DNA of 64,000 nt from Oxyruncus cristatus (Eukaryota > Chordata > Aves > Passeriformes > Cotingidae). Position 1 is the stretch's first letter; every line of letters begins with the position of its first letter. The translations under genes and the position numbers were made by a program. The notes under the pieces are model-generated. The model was given only the letters and a program-made list of their open reading frames with translations. It ran no database searches and was not told where the DNA came from. The stretch covers positions 106,441-170,440 of the forward strand of contig VXAY01002481.1 in the NCBI GenBank assembly GCA_013399855.1, written 5' to 3'. Of this stretch, positions 23,756 through 34,492 are shown piece after piece.

Positions 23756-24662
23756 CAGGGACACCGTGGGGACATGGCGGGGACACGGCAGGGGCGTTGT
23801 GGGGACACTGTAGGGAGACAGCAAGGAGACAACAGGGACACTGCAGCGACACTGGGGATATGAGGGGACACTTAGGGGACACTGTGGGGAGACAGTGGGG
23901 ACACTGTTGAGCTACGGAGACACAGAGGGGACACTGTGGGGAAACTGTCGGGACACTGGGAGTACATGGTATGGACCATGAAGACACTGTGGGGACACTG
24001 TGAGGACACAGCGGGGACATGGTGGAGACATGGAGAGGATTCTGTGGGGACACTTGGTGGACACTTTGGGGACAGTGTGGGGAGACAGTGGGGACACTGT
24101 GGGGGTACTATGGAGACACTGCAGAGACATGGAGAGGATACTGTAGGGACAAGGCAAGGACGCTGTAGGGACACTGTGGGGATGCTTTAGGGACAGTGTG
24201 AGGAGACAGCAGGGGCACTAGGGGGATATAGAGGGGATACTGTGGGGACATTGTGGGGACAATGTGGGGAGACAGCGGGGACACTGTGAGGATACTGTGG
24301 GGATACTGAGGGATACTGTGGGGACACGGCATGGACACCGCGGAGAAACTGTGGGGACACTGCGGGGGATAGCGGGAACCTGAGAGGACACTGTGGGGAT
24401 AGGGCAGGGACACAGTGGAGACACTGCAGGGAGGCAGCGGGGACACTGTTTGGACTCTGTGGGGAGACAGCGGGACGCTGTGGGGATACGGCAGGGACAC
24501 AGCGGAGACTCTGTAGGGAGGCAGCGGGGACACTGTGGGGACTCTGTGGGGAGACAGCGGGGATTCTGTGCAGACATTGTGGCGACACTGTGCGGGCCCA
24601 GCGGCGACACTCTCGGGACAGCGTGGGAACCCGACGGTGACAGTTTCGGGACACTGTTCGGA
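23756..24662. repeat. G-rich 12-bp minisatellite upstream of EPC2
   Basis: About 900 bp of diverged tandem units of GGGGACACTGTG and variants (GGGGAGACAGCG, GGGGATACTGTG, GGGACACAGCGG). A higher-order period of about 87 bp is visible: CAGGGACACAG at 24405 recurs at 24492 with the same succession of variant units after it. Twelve is a multiple of three, so several frames stay open for hundreds of codons on both strands, giving Ser-Pro-Gln-Cys-Pro-type repeats on the minus strand. These are not genes. The array ends about 165 bp before the assembly gap. Confidence 0.95.
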
Positions 24663-24827
24663 CACGCGAACATCCACCGCCGCCCGGTCCCACCGCCCCC
24701 CTCAGGCTCCCCGAGGCTCCCTCAGCCTCCCGCCCTCGGCTGCGCGCGCAGCGCCGCTCCCGCCGCGCGGGCTGCCGGGACGGCTGGCGGCCGTGGTTAA
24801 TGTCCGCCATGTTTGCCATGGCGCAGG
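24663..24827. promoter_or_regulatory. GC-rich EPC2 promoter-proximal sequence with YY1-type motifs
   Basis: This is a very GC- and CpG-rich stretch up to the gap. At 24804-24815 the minus strand reads CAAACATGGCGG, a good match to the YY1 site (AANATGGCGGC). A second CCATGGCG lies at 24816-24823. YY1 sites of this kind often lie just around or downstream of housekeeping transcription starts. The block is therefore probably the upstream edge of the EPC2 CpG-island promoter or its 5' UTR, by inference from position. Confidence 0.5.
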
Positions 24828-25708
24828 NNNNNNNNNNNNNNNNNNNNNNNNNNNNNNNNNNNNNNNNNNNNNNNNNNNNNNNNNNNNNNNNNNNNNNNNN
24901 NNNNNNNNNNNNNNNNNNNNNNNNNNNNNNNNNNNNNNNNNNNNNNNNNNNNNNNNNNNNNNNNNNNNNNNNNNNNNNNNNNNNNNNNNNNNNNNNNNNN
25001 NNNNNNNNNNNNNNNNNNNNNNNNNNNNNNNNNNNNNNNNNNNNNNNNNNNNNNNNNNNNNNNNNNNNNNNNNNNNNNNNNNNNNNNNNNNNNNNNNNNN
25101 NNNNNNNNNNNNNNNNNNNNNNNNNNNNNNNNNNNNNNNNNNNNNNNNNNNNNNNNNNNNNNNNNNNNNNNNNNNNNNNNNNNNNNNNNNNNNNNNNNNN
25201 NNNNNNNNNNNNNNNNNNNNNNNNNNNNNNNNNNNNNNNNNNNNNNNNNNNNNNNNNNNNNNNNNNNNNNNNNNNNNNNNNNNNNNNNNNNNNNNNNNNN
25301 NNNNNNNNNNNNNNNNNNNNNNNNNNNNNNNNNNNNNNNNNNNNNNNNNNNNNNNNNNNNNNNNNNNNNNNNNNNNNNNNNNNNNNNNNNNNNNNNNNNN
25401 NNNNNNNNNNNNNNNNNNNNNNNNNNNNNNNNNNNNNNNNNNNNNNNNNNNNNNNNNNNNNNNNNNNNNNNNNNNNNNNNNNNNNNNNNNNNNNNNNNNN
25501 NNNNNNNNNNNNNNNNNNNNNNNNNNNNNNNNNNNNNNNNNNNNNNNNNNNNNNNNNNNNNNNNNNNNNNNNNNNNNNNNNNNNNNNNNNNNNNNNNNNN
25601 NNNNNNNNNNNNNNNNNNNNNNNNNNNNNNNNNNNNNNNNNNNNNNNNNNNNNNNNNNNNNNNNNNNNNNNNNNNNNNNNNNNNNNNNNNNNNNNNNNNN
25701 NNNNNNNN
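24828..25708. other. Assembly gap (881 N) expected to hold EPC2 exon 1
   Basis: A run of N between two GC-rich flanks. The EPC2 coding sequence downstream begins at residue 52 of the family alignment in phase 0. No sequence elsewhere in the window encodes the conserved N-terminus, which starts MSKLSFRARALDAAKPLP in the mammalian protein. The first exon, of about 51 codons, and the transcription start are therefore most likely in this gap. Confidence 0.85.
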
Positions 25709-26335
25709 GGCTCGGGGTGCCGGAGCCGCTGCTCGGAGGTGCCGGCTCGGGGTGCTCGGGTGTGGGAACAGCCTGAGGTGCCGGAGCGGTGCAGGGGCTT
25801 GGGCTGTCGGAGCCGCTTGGGGTGCGGGATGTCGGAGTGAGTCGGGGCGCCCGAGCGGTTCCCGGTGCCGGAGCAGCTCCGAGCGCTCGTGGCGTTGTGG
25901 ACTAAGGCTGCTACTACTCGCGGCCGATCCCGTTGCGAGTGGCTGTCAACTCGCTCGCGCTGGAGCTGGGGAGGTGTCGGCGGCGTGGAAGTGCTGGGAG
26001 CAGCGTGCTCTGCTGTGGCACCGCACGGGGAGCGAGCGGGATCGCTGCCGGCGTCTCCCTGGCGGAGGGACAGCGGGGACGTGTCCCAGTGCTCAGCCGA
26101 GCCCGGCGGCGGTGCCGAGCGGCGTGTTGGGCTGTCAGTCCCTGCTCTCGGGACACGCACTGTGGCTTGTCAGGGGATGCAGGGGACAGCCCGGCACACA
26201 CACTTGTCAGGGGATGGAGGGGACAGCCCGGCACACACACACACATTGCACATGTGGGGCTGGAGGACGCGGCAGCTTTGGCTCCCTGTGTGGGGCAGTG
26301 TCTCCGTACTTGTAGCCGCCCCCGGAGTTATTTAA
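25709..26335. other. GC-rich start of EPC2 intron 1 (CpG island shore)
   Basis: The sequence after the gap is very CpG-rich, with degenerate repeats of GGTGCCGGAGC-like units over the first 160 bp. It then fades into ordinary AT-richer intron after about 26.34 kb. Large open frames running through the N block here are artefacts of the gap. No exon was recognised. Confidence 0.75.
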
Positions 26336-26430
26336 CACCCATGTTTTGTGCTGCTCGTTGTGCATCGCATGTCAGAGGCGTCAGCTGGACCCTTCGCATG
26401 AAGTGCTGGACGTTTAAGTGTTATTTCTAA
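25890..26430. repeat. Intron 1 duplication, copy A (CpG-rich)
   Basis: Blocks here recur in the same order and orientation at about 36.5-36.88 kb. Shared pieces are GGACTAA, GAGCTGGGGAGGTG/GAGCTGGGAGGTG, CTGGGAGCAGC followed by TGCTCTGCTGTG, TGTTGGG with CTCTGGGACA-like sequence, and TATTTCTAA. Copy A keeps many CpGs that are TG or CA in copy B. The copies are diverged, with roughly two-thirds matching by eye in the best block. Confidence 0.45.
26166..26246. repeat. 37-bp tandem duplication ending in (CA)n
   Basis: CTTGTCAGGGGATG at 26166 recurs at 26203, and both copies continue into GGGGACAGCCCGGCACACAC. The second copy has a longer CA run. Confidence 0.9.
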
Positions 26431-29135
26431 GTCAACCAGCACGTGTTCAGGTTCGGTATGTGAGATGTGTTCCTCTCCTAGTGTCATGGGAGGGCAAAGC
26501 TTTTGTCCAGTTAAGGAAATGTGAGTTTCCGGGGTTTTTGGTGAGCGGTAGGACAGCTTTGAAAACGCTCGGTTGCTTTCCGGTGTCCTCCGAATGTACT
26601 GCTCTCTAATCATCTCTTCTGTCCGACCGAGGTTTGTTTGGTGCTCCTCGGGGTTGTATAAGCTCAGAGGCTGTCGCCCGATGTGCCTGTACTTGCAGGC
26701 AGAGCCGATAGTAAAGGCACCCTCCCGAATTTCCTCAATGGATCCGTGTCTCCGCCTCAGTCAAACCTCTGTGCCTGTGGATTGGCTTTTGCGAGGTTAC
26801 AGCTGTCAGAGGAGGCTCCGTGCTTTCCTCGTTGGTTTTACTCACCTGACTGGTGATACAAAAAGGAATCTCTGTCTTATCCTCGTGGAGTTCTATTTTC
26901 TTTTGCCGTTTACTGTGTCTAATACACTGTGATCAAAGCTTGCAGTAATTCCTGAAGAGTAACTCTGCTAGAATCTGGGATTAGAGTTAAAAGGAACAAT
27001 GTGGTACTAATGAAGTGATATTGGAGACTAATTTGGTTTTCTCAGTCTTAAAGGACTACCTTGCAGTGCTGTGTTTGCATTTAATATCTACATTAATTTT
27101 TAAGTATTATTGTTGTTTTGATAATTCATGTTTTCTTTTAAACCTGTTAATGGAAAATCGCTGTAAGAGTTCAGGCAAACCTGCTCGTGGGCTGCTTAAA
27201 TAACTGAGGAGATTAGATTTAGACTTGAGTAAAACTGAAAAAGCGTTGTCCTGAAAAGTTCCTTTTCTGTGAGAGTGAGGTTTGTTTCCTCTGCACTGAC
27301 ATGTGGCTCTATTTGGTGTATTATGTAATAGTCCCAAAATGAAATGATGGAAGCAATATATAAGCATAGTGCTTGATGCTTCAGCCAAGCAAGATTATAA
27401 ATTCTACTATTCATAGATTATTCGGATTATTGCCATGGAGTGATGGTTTCGTTCATGGGGTTGCCCTTCTTCCAGCATTTCAGAGATAATTCTTTAATGT
27501 AGTTTTTCGGGGGAGTGATATGTAAAACCCTTCTAGGCAAGGCTGTTGTGGATGACAGTAAATTAAAAATTGGAGAAATACCTGAACAGCTTTAATTCGC
27601 AGCAAATACTGCTGTGATCAGTTTGATGTATTTTGAAAGGGACTTTTCGGGGGGGAGGGGTCTCTACCTCCTCATTTCTGACATCTCAGTTACTTGAGTG
27701 TCTCAAGGCCCTTTTCTAGCTCAGGTTTTTGCTGGGATGCATCTTGTGAAAGGTGTTTGAACCCTCAGGGTAGCTGCTGTTTTACACTTGCTGGGTGGAA
27801 TCACACAGGTCTTGTAGCACAGTGTGTCACGGGGTCACACAGCACCTTCTGGGCTCTATTCCATTGGAAATAAGGATTATTTACACATTTGCAGGATTTC
27901 AGATGGTTCAGAGCAACATGCCTCTCTGTTCTTTACAGCCAGGTTTCACTGGGACAGACACGTGATTTAATTAGTTTGTGATTGATCTTTTTTCCCAGTA
28001 CAAAAGTGCAGGTTTTGATGCATTTATTCTTGATGAATATTCTGGAACTATTTCTGTATAAGAGTCTGAGAGATTTATATCCACTTGCAGCGTTTCACAA
28101 ATGAGCAGCTCGTTTCTCTCACTCAGAGATTCCAGCTGTGAAAGAATTAGGTTTTCTCTTCTGTAGCGTGTTTATATTACCAGTGTTTATAATTTACTCC
28201 AAATTAAACCCGGGGAAGAAAATTGCGTGGGTTTGTTTTTAAACTCAGGTGAGACAGGGATCACTGTTAAACAGAAGCAGGAAAATGTCCTTTTGTGAGC
28301 TTAAAACACTGATCGGGAACACTTGGTGTTGGGTTTTTCTGATGAGTAAGAGTTGTGTTTCCTGATGCTAATGAATTGTTTTGGTGAGAAGGGGGGTGAA
28401 GTCGCAGAATAGATAAGCCCTGGTTTTGTTTCTTATCACATCGCCGTGTTTCTTCTTTGAATACATATTGCTGGAGATTGCTGAGTTGCACATTGTGGGG
28501 GGAAAAAAATCATGTTTAGTAATGAGGCAAATCCAGGCTGAAGGCGCTGGGAAATGAATTTTCCCGAGTTGAGAAGCTGAAAGCGTGGTGGGAATTGATG
28601 ATCCCGGGATTGCCTGGGCAGAGCTGTCTGAATCTTCCTCCCAATCCGTGTTTGAGCATCCATTCATTTACAGTTTGGCATTAGGTTAGAGAGGAAAAGT
28701 GCCTGAATGGCAAGTTAAGGACGTGGTTTGAAGCTCCTAAAATTTTGACAGTTCCAGTGAGAAGGGCCTTTCTTAGTGATCGCCTCGGGATGATCTGTCT
28801 CTGACCATTAAATATAACATTCAATTCTGATTATTTTGACAGGCATTTTTTTCTTGCTTTCCTTTCAGTTTATTCCCTCTCCATCCCCTGGTTCGTTCAG
28901 TTTCTGCTGTAGCACTGCAAACATAAAGTGTTCGTCCTCTGGCTTTGAGGCATCCTGGAGCTGGTGATGCTCCTGAAGCAGCATATTCATTGTCCTTTCA
29001 GAGCAGGGAGCTTTTAGCTTTGCACAAATCATAGTTTTCTTGTTTGTTAAACTGTATAAACAGAAATATCCACAATGAATATTTTGTTTTTATACAGTGA
29101 ACTAGGAGAGTCCAGACAGGAGGACTTTGAAATAT

Positions 29136-29160
29136 GTGTGTGCACACACACACACACAAG
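29136..29160. repeat. (TG)n/(CA)n microsatellite
   Basis: A short TGTGTG run abuts a CACACA run, making a small palindromic dinucleotide tract. Confidence 0.85.
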
Positions 29161-29393
29161 ATCGTTAGTATAATGGCAATGCTTATTTGATATTTTAAAA
29201 AAAGGCTATTATGACCTACTCCTACATTCGCTTTTTTTTTTGGAACGTACTTTTATGCTTAAACATTTATTTTTTGTGATTTCTCTTCATAAGACCAAAT
29301 AACTTTCTCTTTGAAAGAGAGATGAATTTCTGTTGTTTGTTGTGCTGTCAACAGCCACGACTTCTAGGAAGGCACAAACCTAGTCGAGTGTTA

Positions 29394-29516
29394 CAAGGTC
29401 ACACAGGAAGGGTGAGGTTGGAAGGGACCCTGGAGGTCACCTTGGCCACCTCCTCCTCAGGCAGGACCACCAAGAGCTTGTTGCCCCAAGCTGTGTCCAG
29501 AGTACCTCCAAGGTAG
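29394..29516 (-). mobile_element. CR1 LINE 3' fragment, reverse orientation
   Basis: Antisense CR1 with GAGGTTGGAAGGGACCCTGG, then GGTCACCTTGGCCACCTCC, then TTGTTGCCCCAAGCTGTGTC. The preceding AAGGTCACACAGG has replaced the usual terminal repeats. Confidence 0.88.
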
Positions 29517-32500
29517 GAAATGTCAGATGTGTGGGGACTTACTGAAGCTGCTGATCAGAACTACTGACCTGGTACCGTCTGATGCACTTGGGTTTAGGTT
29601 TGAAAACAAAAATATACCTAAATGACTCCCCATGTAGACAGAACCTGCTCTTAACTGAATGTCTGTGTGTGGGATGTGCATTCATAGCCTGTGGCTGAAC
29701 CCTCACAGTTCCTTACAAACAAGAACAAAGCAGCAGCCCGGACACCACAGCGTAAACCAGAAGGTCAGCAGAGGATAACTCTGCTTCAGACCATGCAAAT
29801 GTTCTGTAAAACAGACATCCCTCAGAAAGACTTCATGGAAATCTGAGTAGGAAACTCAGAGGATTTGTTTCTGTGCAAAACTAGGTGAAATCAAGACAGC
29901 AGACTTTGCTTAGGAAATGAATGTGGGTTTGCTTTGTTTTTTTTTTTAGTTAGAATCTACTGGCTTATGTATTGGGGAAATGTGGTTCCCAGGTTAAGTT
30001 ATTTCTCAGTTTGGGTTCAGCACCTGTATTTATTAACTCACTTTGGGAGTGTTTGGAGGCTACTGGGATTACTGGAGTACATTTGGCAGTAGGGAGAGGG
30101 TTGTGGTCTCAGCTCACAGAATTCTGAACTTCAGTTTTATTTGACATCTCTTTCCCTTCAGGTCCTTTATTTCCCTCTCTCCCTTTGAGACCCATGCTGC
30201 TGTGCAGTGATGGCCCTCCCCAGGTGCACATTTTGACACATTATTTCAGTTTTCAGCTCTGATCCTCAGTGCTTTCACCTGCAGCACACTGTTGTGGCAA
30301 ACACAAATTCCTTCCCCTCCGTGGCTGGTGCTCGAACATCCTTTTGGATGAGGGTGTATCAGGATGAACACCGAGCAGCTGAGCGCTGGGGAGCTGTTAA
30401 ACTGAGGAGCTTCGGCTTTAACATGTTGTGGCTGAAGTTAAACGGTACAAAGATTTGCTCTTAAGTCTCCCATCTCCCCAGCAGTTTATTAGGGCTTATC
30501 ACATTAACACCTATCAGCAAACCTGGAACAACTGCTCGGGAGCTTAGGGACAACTGTCACTGATTTCCCAGGTACTTCTGAGATGCAGCTGAGCGATCCC
30601 TGCCTTGCAGCAGCAGGGATGTTCTGCTTTTGGGGGTCTGATCCGTAAAGTGAGGGGTGAAAGACTTTTGTGGGGCAGTGGATCATCCCGTGCTTTCACC
30701 AGCGGCGGGTGGGAATGGTTAGAAAGGTTTGGTGTCATCCTGAGGTTAGATGGATTCAGCCCTATCTTAACACCACAATCCTAATTTAGATAAAGGTGCA
30801 TTTTTGCTGCTGGCCAGAGGCTGCTGGGGTCAGCCAGCACGGGCTGGGAGATCTGTCCTGGCTCCTTGAGTCCCTGGAGGAGCACAGTGGGATGTGCCCA
30901 GTGCTAATTGAGTCACACCTCGAGTCATTATGCAGGAACTTTCCCTTGTAGGTAGGTTTCCTGCGGTGAAGTGTCATTCCATGACAAAAGCTTAGGAGAG
31001 GACTGTGGAATCTGCCTCTGCTCTGTGTGGCTCAGCTCTGGGACATCTCGAATGTAGGGAGCAGTTGTTCCTTTTCCTTCAATTTAAAGGAGAAATACCT
31101 CGGGTTACCTTGGATTTACACGGCGCCAGAGTTCGTGTTGCTCCAGCGTGGCAAAACTGAGCAGCAGAAATTGGTACAGTTTGTGTTTTGACTGAAATCA
31201 GGTGAAATGTTTGAGTAATTCACATCAACAGACGTTAAATCTGCTTACAGTAACCTCTGTTTTTAATTATTTTTCCTAAGAAAGATCATTTTGGCTGGTG
31301 CTGGATGTTCAAAAGGTTATTTGTAATTTATTTTGCCAGCAAGGCTAATAAACCTTGTTTATACTTGTGAACAGTTACATGCCTTAGCGAATTTATTGTT
31401 CTAACAGTGCAGCTTTGAAAAAGACAAATAACACATTTAATATTTACATAAACCTCGGGTGTCCTAAAAGCCATTGGTGGTGAAGATCAATTGTAGAACT
31501 GAAATTTCTGTAACAAGTGGAGAAGAACTGGACCAGAATATGAAAAGGTGTAAGAAGTAGAGAAAGTAATGTTATGAAACTAAAAGTAACATCAGTATAT
31601 AGTGTCATAATTTGGTATTTACTTTCATCAGTTCAACAAAATTAAGTATTTGGGAATATGCTATTTAAGAGATTTGACTTTCAATCCAGTTTGCAAATTC
31701 CTACTTGTTTATATAAACAATCACTGTGTAGTTATAATTACACTGCAGGTGTTGGGTTAAAGTGCTGTCCGTGTTCATAAAAGAAATGCTCTGAATATAA
31801 GAAAGCAGGAAAAAAGTAAATCTGTGTTCTGATTCTTCCTAATTGACTTTGGTGCAATTCTGATTGTGATGAGGCTTTTATGGCTGTAAATGTATTAATC
31901 CTCTGAGGTGAAAGGAGAGATCACCACACCTGATTGTCGCTGGTTTTTTTTTTTTAAATAATTGTTTCTTCAGGGATAAGCCAACTAGAAACTGCACAGA
32001 GGAAGAATTTCGGCTTTCATAAGGTCAGCTGTTTTTCACGCACACTTCAGAGCGCAGGGAGTAGGTGAGCTGATCCCAGGGTTTGTATCCTGTCGGGAAG
32101 TGACTTGGCACAGGCAAATGCCATTCCCCAGAGGATGTGAGGGCACAACCGGGCTGCTCTTGTCCGACAGACATTTCCTCTGGGCTCGAGTTCGGGTGCT
32201 CGGCACTCCCAGCATCCCCTTTGGCGGGGGGACACAGATTGTTCTCTGTGAGGTGTTTTTATGTCATCTCCGAGTGAAGATGTGCTCAGCTGGACTTGCG
32301 AGCCTGTTCCCAGTTCATCAGATGCCGTTTTCCCCTCAGTTTTCCGTGTCAGTAAACTCCTGTCTCATCCCATCCCCCGGGACACACAAAGCAGTTCATG
32401 CACTACCAGCAGAAGCTCTTCCTCCCCCTTCTCCCTGGCTGTTTTCTCGTGTTTACATTGGAATTTCTAATTTGTTTTTCTCAACTTTGTGTCGTTTTTC

Positions 32501-34101
32501 TGGCTGCACCTCACACTTTGTGTATCTTTGACCGGTGGGAGTTGCATAACAAAAGCTATGCCTGCTTTGAAGCTTCCCAGTAATGTCTGATTCCCTGTGC
32601 TGGGCTTGGATATAAACAAAACACTGGGAGTTTCACTGGAATCCAGTCACTGGATAAGGGAGAGAGACACTGGTAGAAAAAGTAATAATATATCTGTTTT
32701 TTTCAGTTAAAGGCGTTTGATTTAAAATGGAATGTTGTAGTTAATTTTTAATAATTTCTGTACCTGTACTTGGTTTGAATTTTTGCAGCCTTTTCCTAAG
32801 TTGTCCAAACTTTAGAGCCAATCTGTTTGGGTTTTTTTAAATTATAATATAGTGGATTTCTCTGTGATTTGTCAGATCTTCAGCACTCCAGGTTTCATCA
32901 CTTGGTTGATGAAACACCATTTGTTAAAAAACTCTACCAGTTTCCTGCTCTTGCCTTGTGTGCCTTAAATAATAAGAACTTTGGATGTTGCTCCTGGAAG
33001 GAGAATGTGCCATGTAATCCGAGGTTAAATGTGCAGAGGGAGAGGTGCCCTAATCACCTGCCACAGCTCCTGCAGGAGAATTTCCAGTTTTCCCTCCTGG
33101 TGACTCTTCCTCCGTCGTCTCCAAGGAGTTTTGTGACTCATGGTCACATGGGGGTTTGGATGTGTGGAGCCAGGAATAAACTGAATTCAGAGTCTGTGTT
33201 TAATATTGTATTTAATACAGGGGAAAGCCAGATCGCCCTTCTCAGGAAACATGTATTACTCATAAACTACCAGAAGCAGCTTTTCCAAAAGGAATTTTTA
33301 ATAATTCAGTTTAATTCATTGTTACAACAACAATTTTATTTTTAATAATTAGTTTATATTCATGTTTTTGTTGACTGGGAACTCATGTAATTAAATGTAG
33401 CTTTAAAACAGTGTTCTAGTTGGTGTGGGGTTTTGACATTTCATAGACAGCAACAGTTTTGTTTCAGTATGTTCATCAATAGTGAAAAATCATTATTTAT
33501 AGGGATCAGAGATTGCTCATGTTCTCATACATTAACTACTGTCCTGCTCCGGGTGATATTTGGGATGTCTCACAGTTGTTTCATGGGGTGATGCAAATGG
33601 CACTGTTTCCTTTTTCTGAATTAAAGTTCTGTACAAGATTTGTTTTGGGTTTGGTGCTACAGGGATGACTAAAGGAAATGGTTGTGGTCTGTGCTCATCT
33701 CACTGCCCCTGTACCTTTACCGGTGCCTCTAACTTCCACTCTTATTTCCCAGATTACCTTAAAGTGCTTAAATGGCTTAAGGCCAACTGCCAGAGGGGAA
33801 AGGAAGGCATTCCTGGGAATTGTTTGGGTCCAAAGTGGATTGTAACTCATTTAGATACACATCTCCCATGCAGACCTGTCTTATCTGGACACCCAAGTGT
33901 CATCTAGGGCTGTTGGGTTGTTTGAGCCTCCAGCAGCTCAAACACTGAGATAACACTGAGGTGATGGGTCTGTAATCAGGTCATTTGTGTGTAAAGTAGG
34001 CCCAGAATGGCTTGGCTTTGGTTTTCCGATTGCACTGGCACTGCTTTGGGAAATGACCCTTGTTTGATAGTTGGGAAAGGGAAGAAAGTGATGGAAAAGT
34101 C

Positions 34102-34352
34102 ATTGAATCGTGGAATGGTTTGGGTGGGAAGGGTCCTTAAAGCCCATCCAGTGCCACCCCCTGCCATGGGCAGGGACACCTTCTACTAGCCCAGGTTGCT
34201 CCAACCTGGCCTTGGACACTTCCATGGATCCAGGGGCAGCCACAGCTTCTCTGGGCAGCCTGTGCCAGGACCTTCCAGGGAAGAATTCCTTCCCAATGTC
34301 TAATCTAAACCTTCTCTCTTTCAATTTAAAACCATTCCCCCTTACTTTGTTG
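34102..34352 (-). mobile_element. CR1 LINE 3' fragment, reverse orientation
   Basis: It starts TTGAATCGTGGAATGGTTTG and continues through TGCCATGGGCAGGGACACCT, GCCACAGCTTCTCTGGGCAG and AAACCATTCCCCCTTACTTT. One of the longer CR1 copies here. Confidence 0.95.
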
Positions 34353-34407
34353 TTTTGTTGATTTTTTTTTTTTCTGTTGACATATTAGTTCACTCACTTC
34401 TGAAATA

Positions 34408-34492
34408 ATAAAGTTACTTTAGAGTAGCTAAATAATAAAAATAATATTAAAAAAATAAAAATAATAAAGTAGCTAAATAATAAAAATATCAC
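34408..34492. repeat. (TAA)n-rich low-complexity repeat
   Basis: TAAATAATAAAAATAAT-type units, with AGTAGCTAAATAATAAAAAT present twice about 50 bp apart, indicate slippage or a small tandem duplication. Confidence 0.85.

Noticed and set aside
23756..24662. CRISPR-like or telomeric repeat array
   Set aside because: The units are contiguous, with no unique spacers. They are not TTAGGG, and the context is a vertebrate gene promoter.
24187..26160. A 657-codon minus-strand open frame with Ser-Pro-Gln-Cys repeats
   Set aside because: It is the 12-bp minisatellite read in a stop-free frame and carried across 881 Ns. It has no recognisable domain, and the N block supplies nearly half its length.
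24535..26315. Long + strand open frames across the gap
   Set aside because: They exist only because the Ns contain no stop codons.
32869..33345. A 158-codon open frame in EPC2 intron 1
   Set aside because: Over 64 kb in six frames, a frame of this length is expected by chance. It has no family similarity or splice context.
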